The notes under the pieces were generated by a model. It had not been told where the DNA came from. It worked only from the letters and a program-made list of their open reading frames with translations, and searched no databases. From contig CAYUCV010000031.1 in the NCBI GenBank assembly GCA_964443545.1, forward strand, positions 1-12,365: a stretch of DNA of 12,365 nt. Reading direction: 5' to 3'. Position 1 is the first letter of the stretch; each line of letters begins with the position of its first letter. The DNA comes from JBAZKV01 sp964443545 (GTDB taxonomy: Bacteria > Margulisbacteria > WOR-1 > JAKLHX01 > JBAZKV01). The translations under genes and the position numbers were made by a program. This document shows positions 12,245 to 12,365 of this stretch, piece after piece.

Positions 12245-12365
12245 AAAAGGCCCTGCTCCATATCTGCTGCGGAGTGTGCGCCTCCTGGCCGGTAGAAAAG
12301 CTCCGCTCAGAAGGTTATGAGGTTTCAGGCTTTTTCTATAATCCCAACATCCAGCCCGAAGAAGA
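12241..12365 (+). CDS. queH: QueH epoxyqueuosine reductase, 3' end outside window
   Basis: The first 41 codons of a gene that runs off the right edge. MKKALLHICCGVCASWPVEK with Cys9, Cys10 and Cys13, followed by GFFYNPNIQPEE, is the N-terminal signature of QueH (formerly DUF208). QueH reduces epoxyqueuosine to queuosine in tRNA, the last step of Q synthesis, and binds an iron-sulfur cluster. It is a non-cobalamin alternative to QueG, which suits an anaerobe. The ATG overlaps the stop of the dUTPase-like gene by four bases (ATGA), and no separate ribosome site is seen. The remainder, including later cysteines, cannot be checked here. Confidence 0.88.
   Translation, partial: MKKALLHICCGVCASWPVEKLRSEGYEVSGFFYNPNIQPEE

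Overview
The window looks like chromosomal DNA of an uncultured anaerobic bacterium. It holds an NAD-linked [FeFe] hydrogenase locus of the multi-subunit HydABC/HndABCD type. It also uses AGG and ATA codons heavily and carries two genes whose closest look-alikes I associate with archaea (DUF763 and a dUTPase). A deep-branching fermentative lineage such as Margulisbacteria/Saganbacteria would fit, but that placement is only a guess from gene content.

Layout. Bases 1-371 (minus) hold the start of a NYN-domain (PIN-like) protein cut by the window edge. Bases 485-1017 (minus) hold a frameshifted putative lipoprotein downstream of an AI-2E/PerM-family membrane protein (1021-2037, minus). At about 2035-2080 a compact divergent promoter region separates that unit from a rightward cluster: a Cache-HAMP sensor histidine kinase (2129-3955), a small thioredoxin-like [2Fe-2S] protein (3966-4322), a NuoF-like flavoprotein HydB (4323-6113), a nested palindromic element (6113-6179), the catalytic [FeFe] hydrogenase HydA (6195-7967), a NuoE-like HydC (7969-8430) and a stand-alone receiver-domain response regulator (8477-8863). 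Then come an unrecognised 395-aa protein (8978-10165), a DUF763 protein (10184-11332), a YbgC/4HBT thioesterase (11341-11718), a Dcd/dUTPase-family enzyme (11729-12244) and the first 41 codons of queH (12241-12365).

How it fits together. The four hydrogenase subunits should form a soluble complex. HydB binds FMN and NAD(H), the HydC and HndB-like [2Fe-2S] proteins act as partners, and HydA carries the H-cluster. By homology it would couple H2 to NAD(H) and ferredoxin, possibly by electron bifurcation. A two-component pair brackets the hydrogenase genes (kinase first, regulator last), which suggests control by an extracytoplasmic signal. No hydEFG maturation genes lie in the window.

Most notable observations: (1) the catalytic subunit has a non-canonical L1 motif, TSCSAAW instead of TSCCPxW; (2) a kinase-hydrogenase-regulator arrangement with a permuted subunit order; (3) extended -10 promoters (TGnTAnAAT) placed 6-10 bases before the ATG of three genes that lack Shine-Dalgarno sequences, predicting leaderless or nearly leaderless mRNAs; (4) a cloverleaf-like nested palindrome inside the operon; (5) a clear frameshift in the lipoprotein gene; (6) a 395-aa protein of no family I know. 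I see no CRISPR, transposase, rRNA or tRNA gene. No gene-free stretch exceeds about 115 bases.
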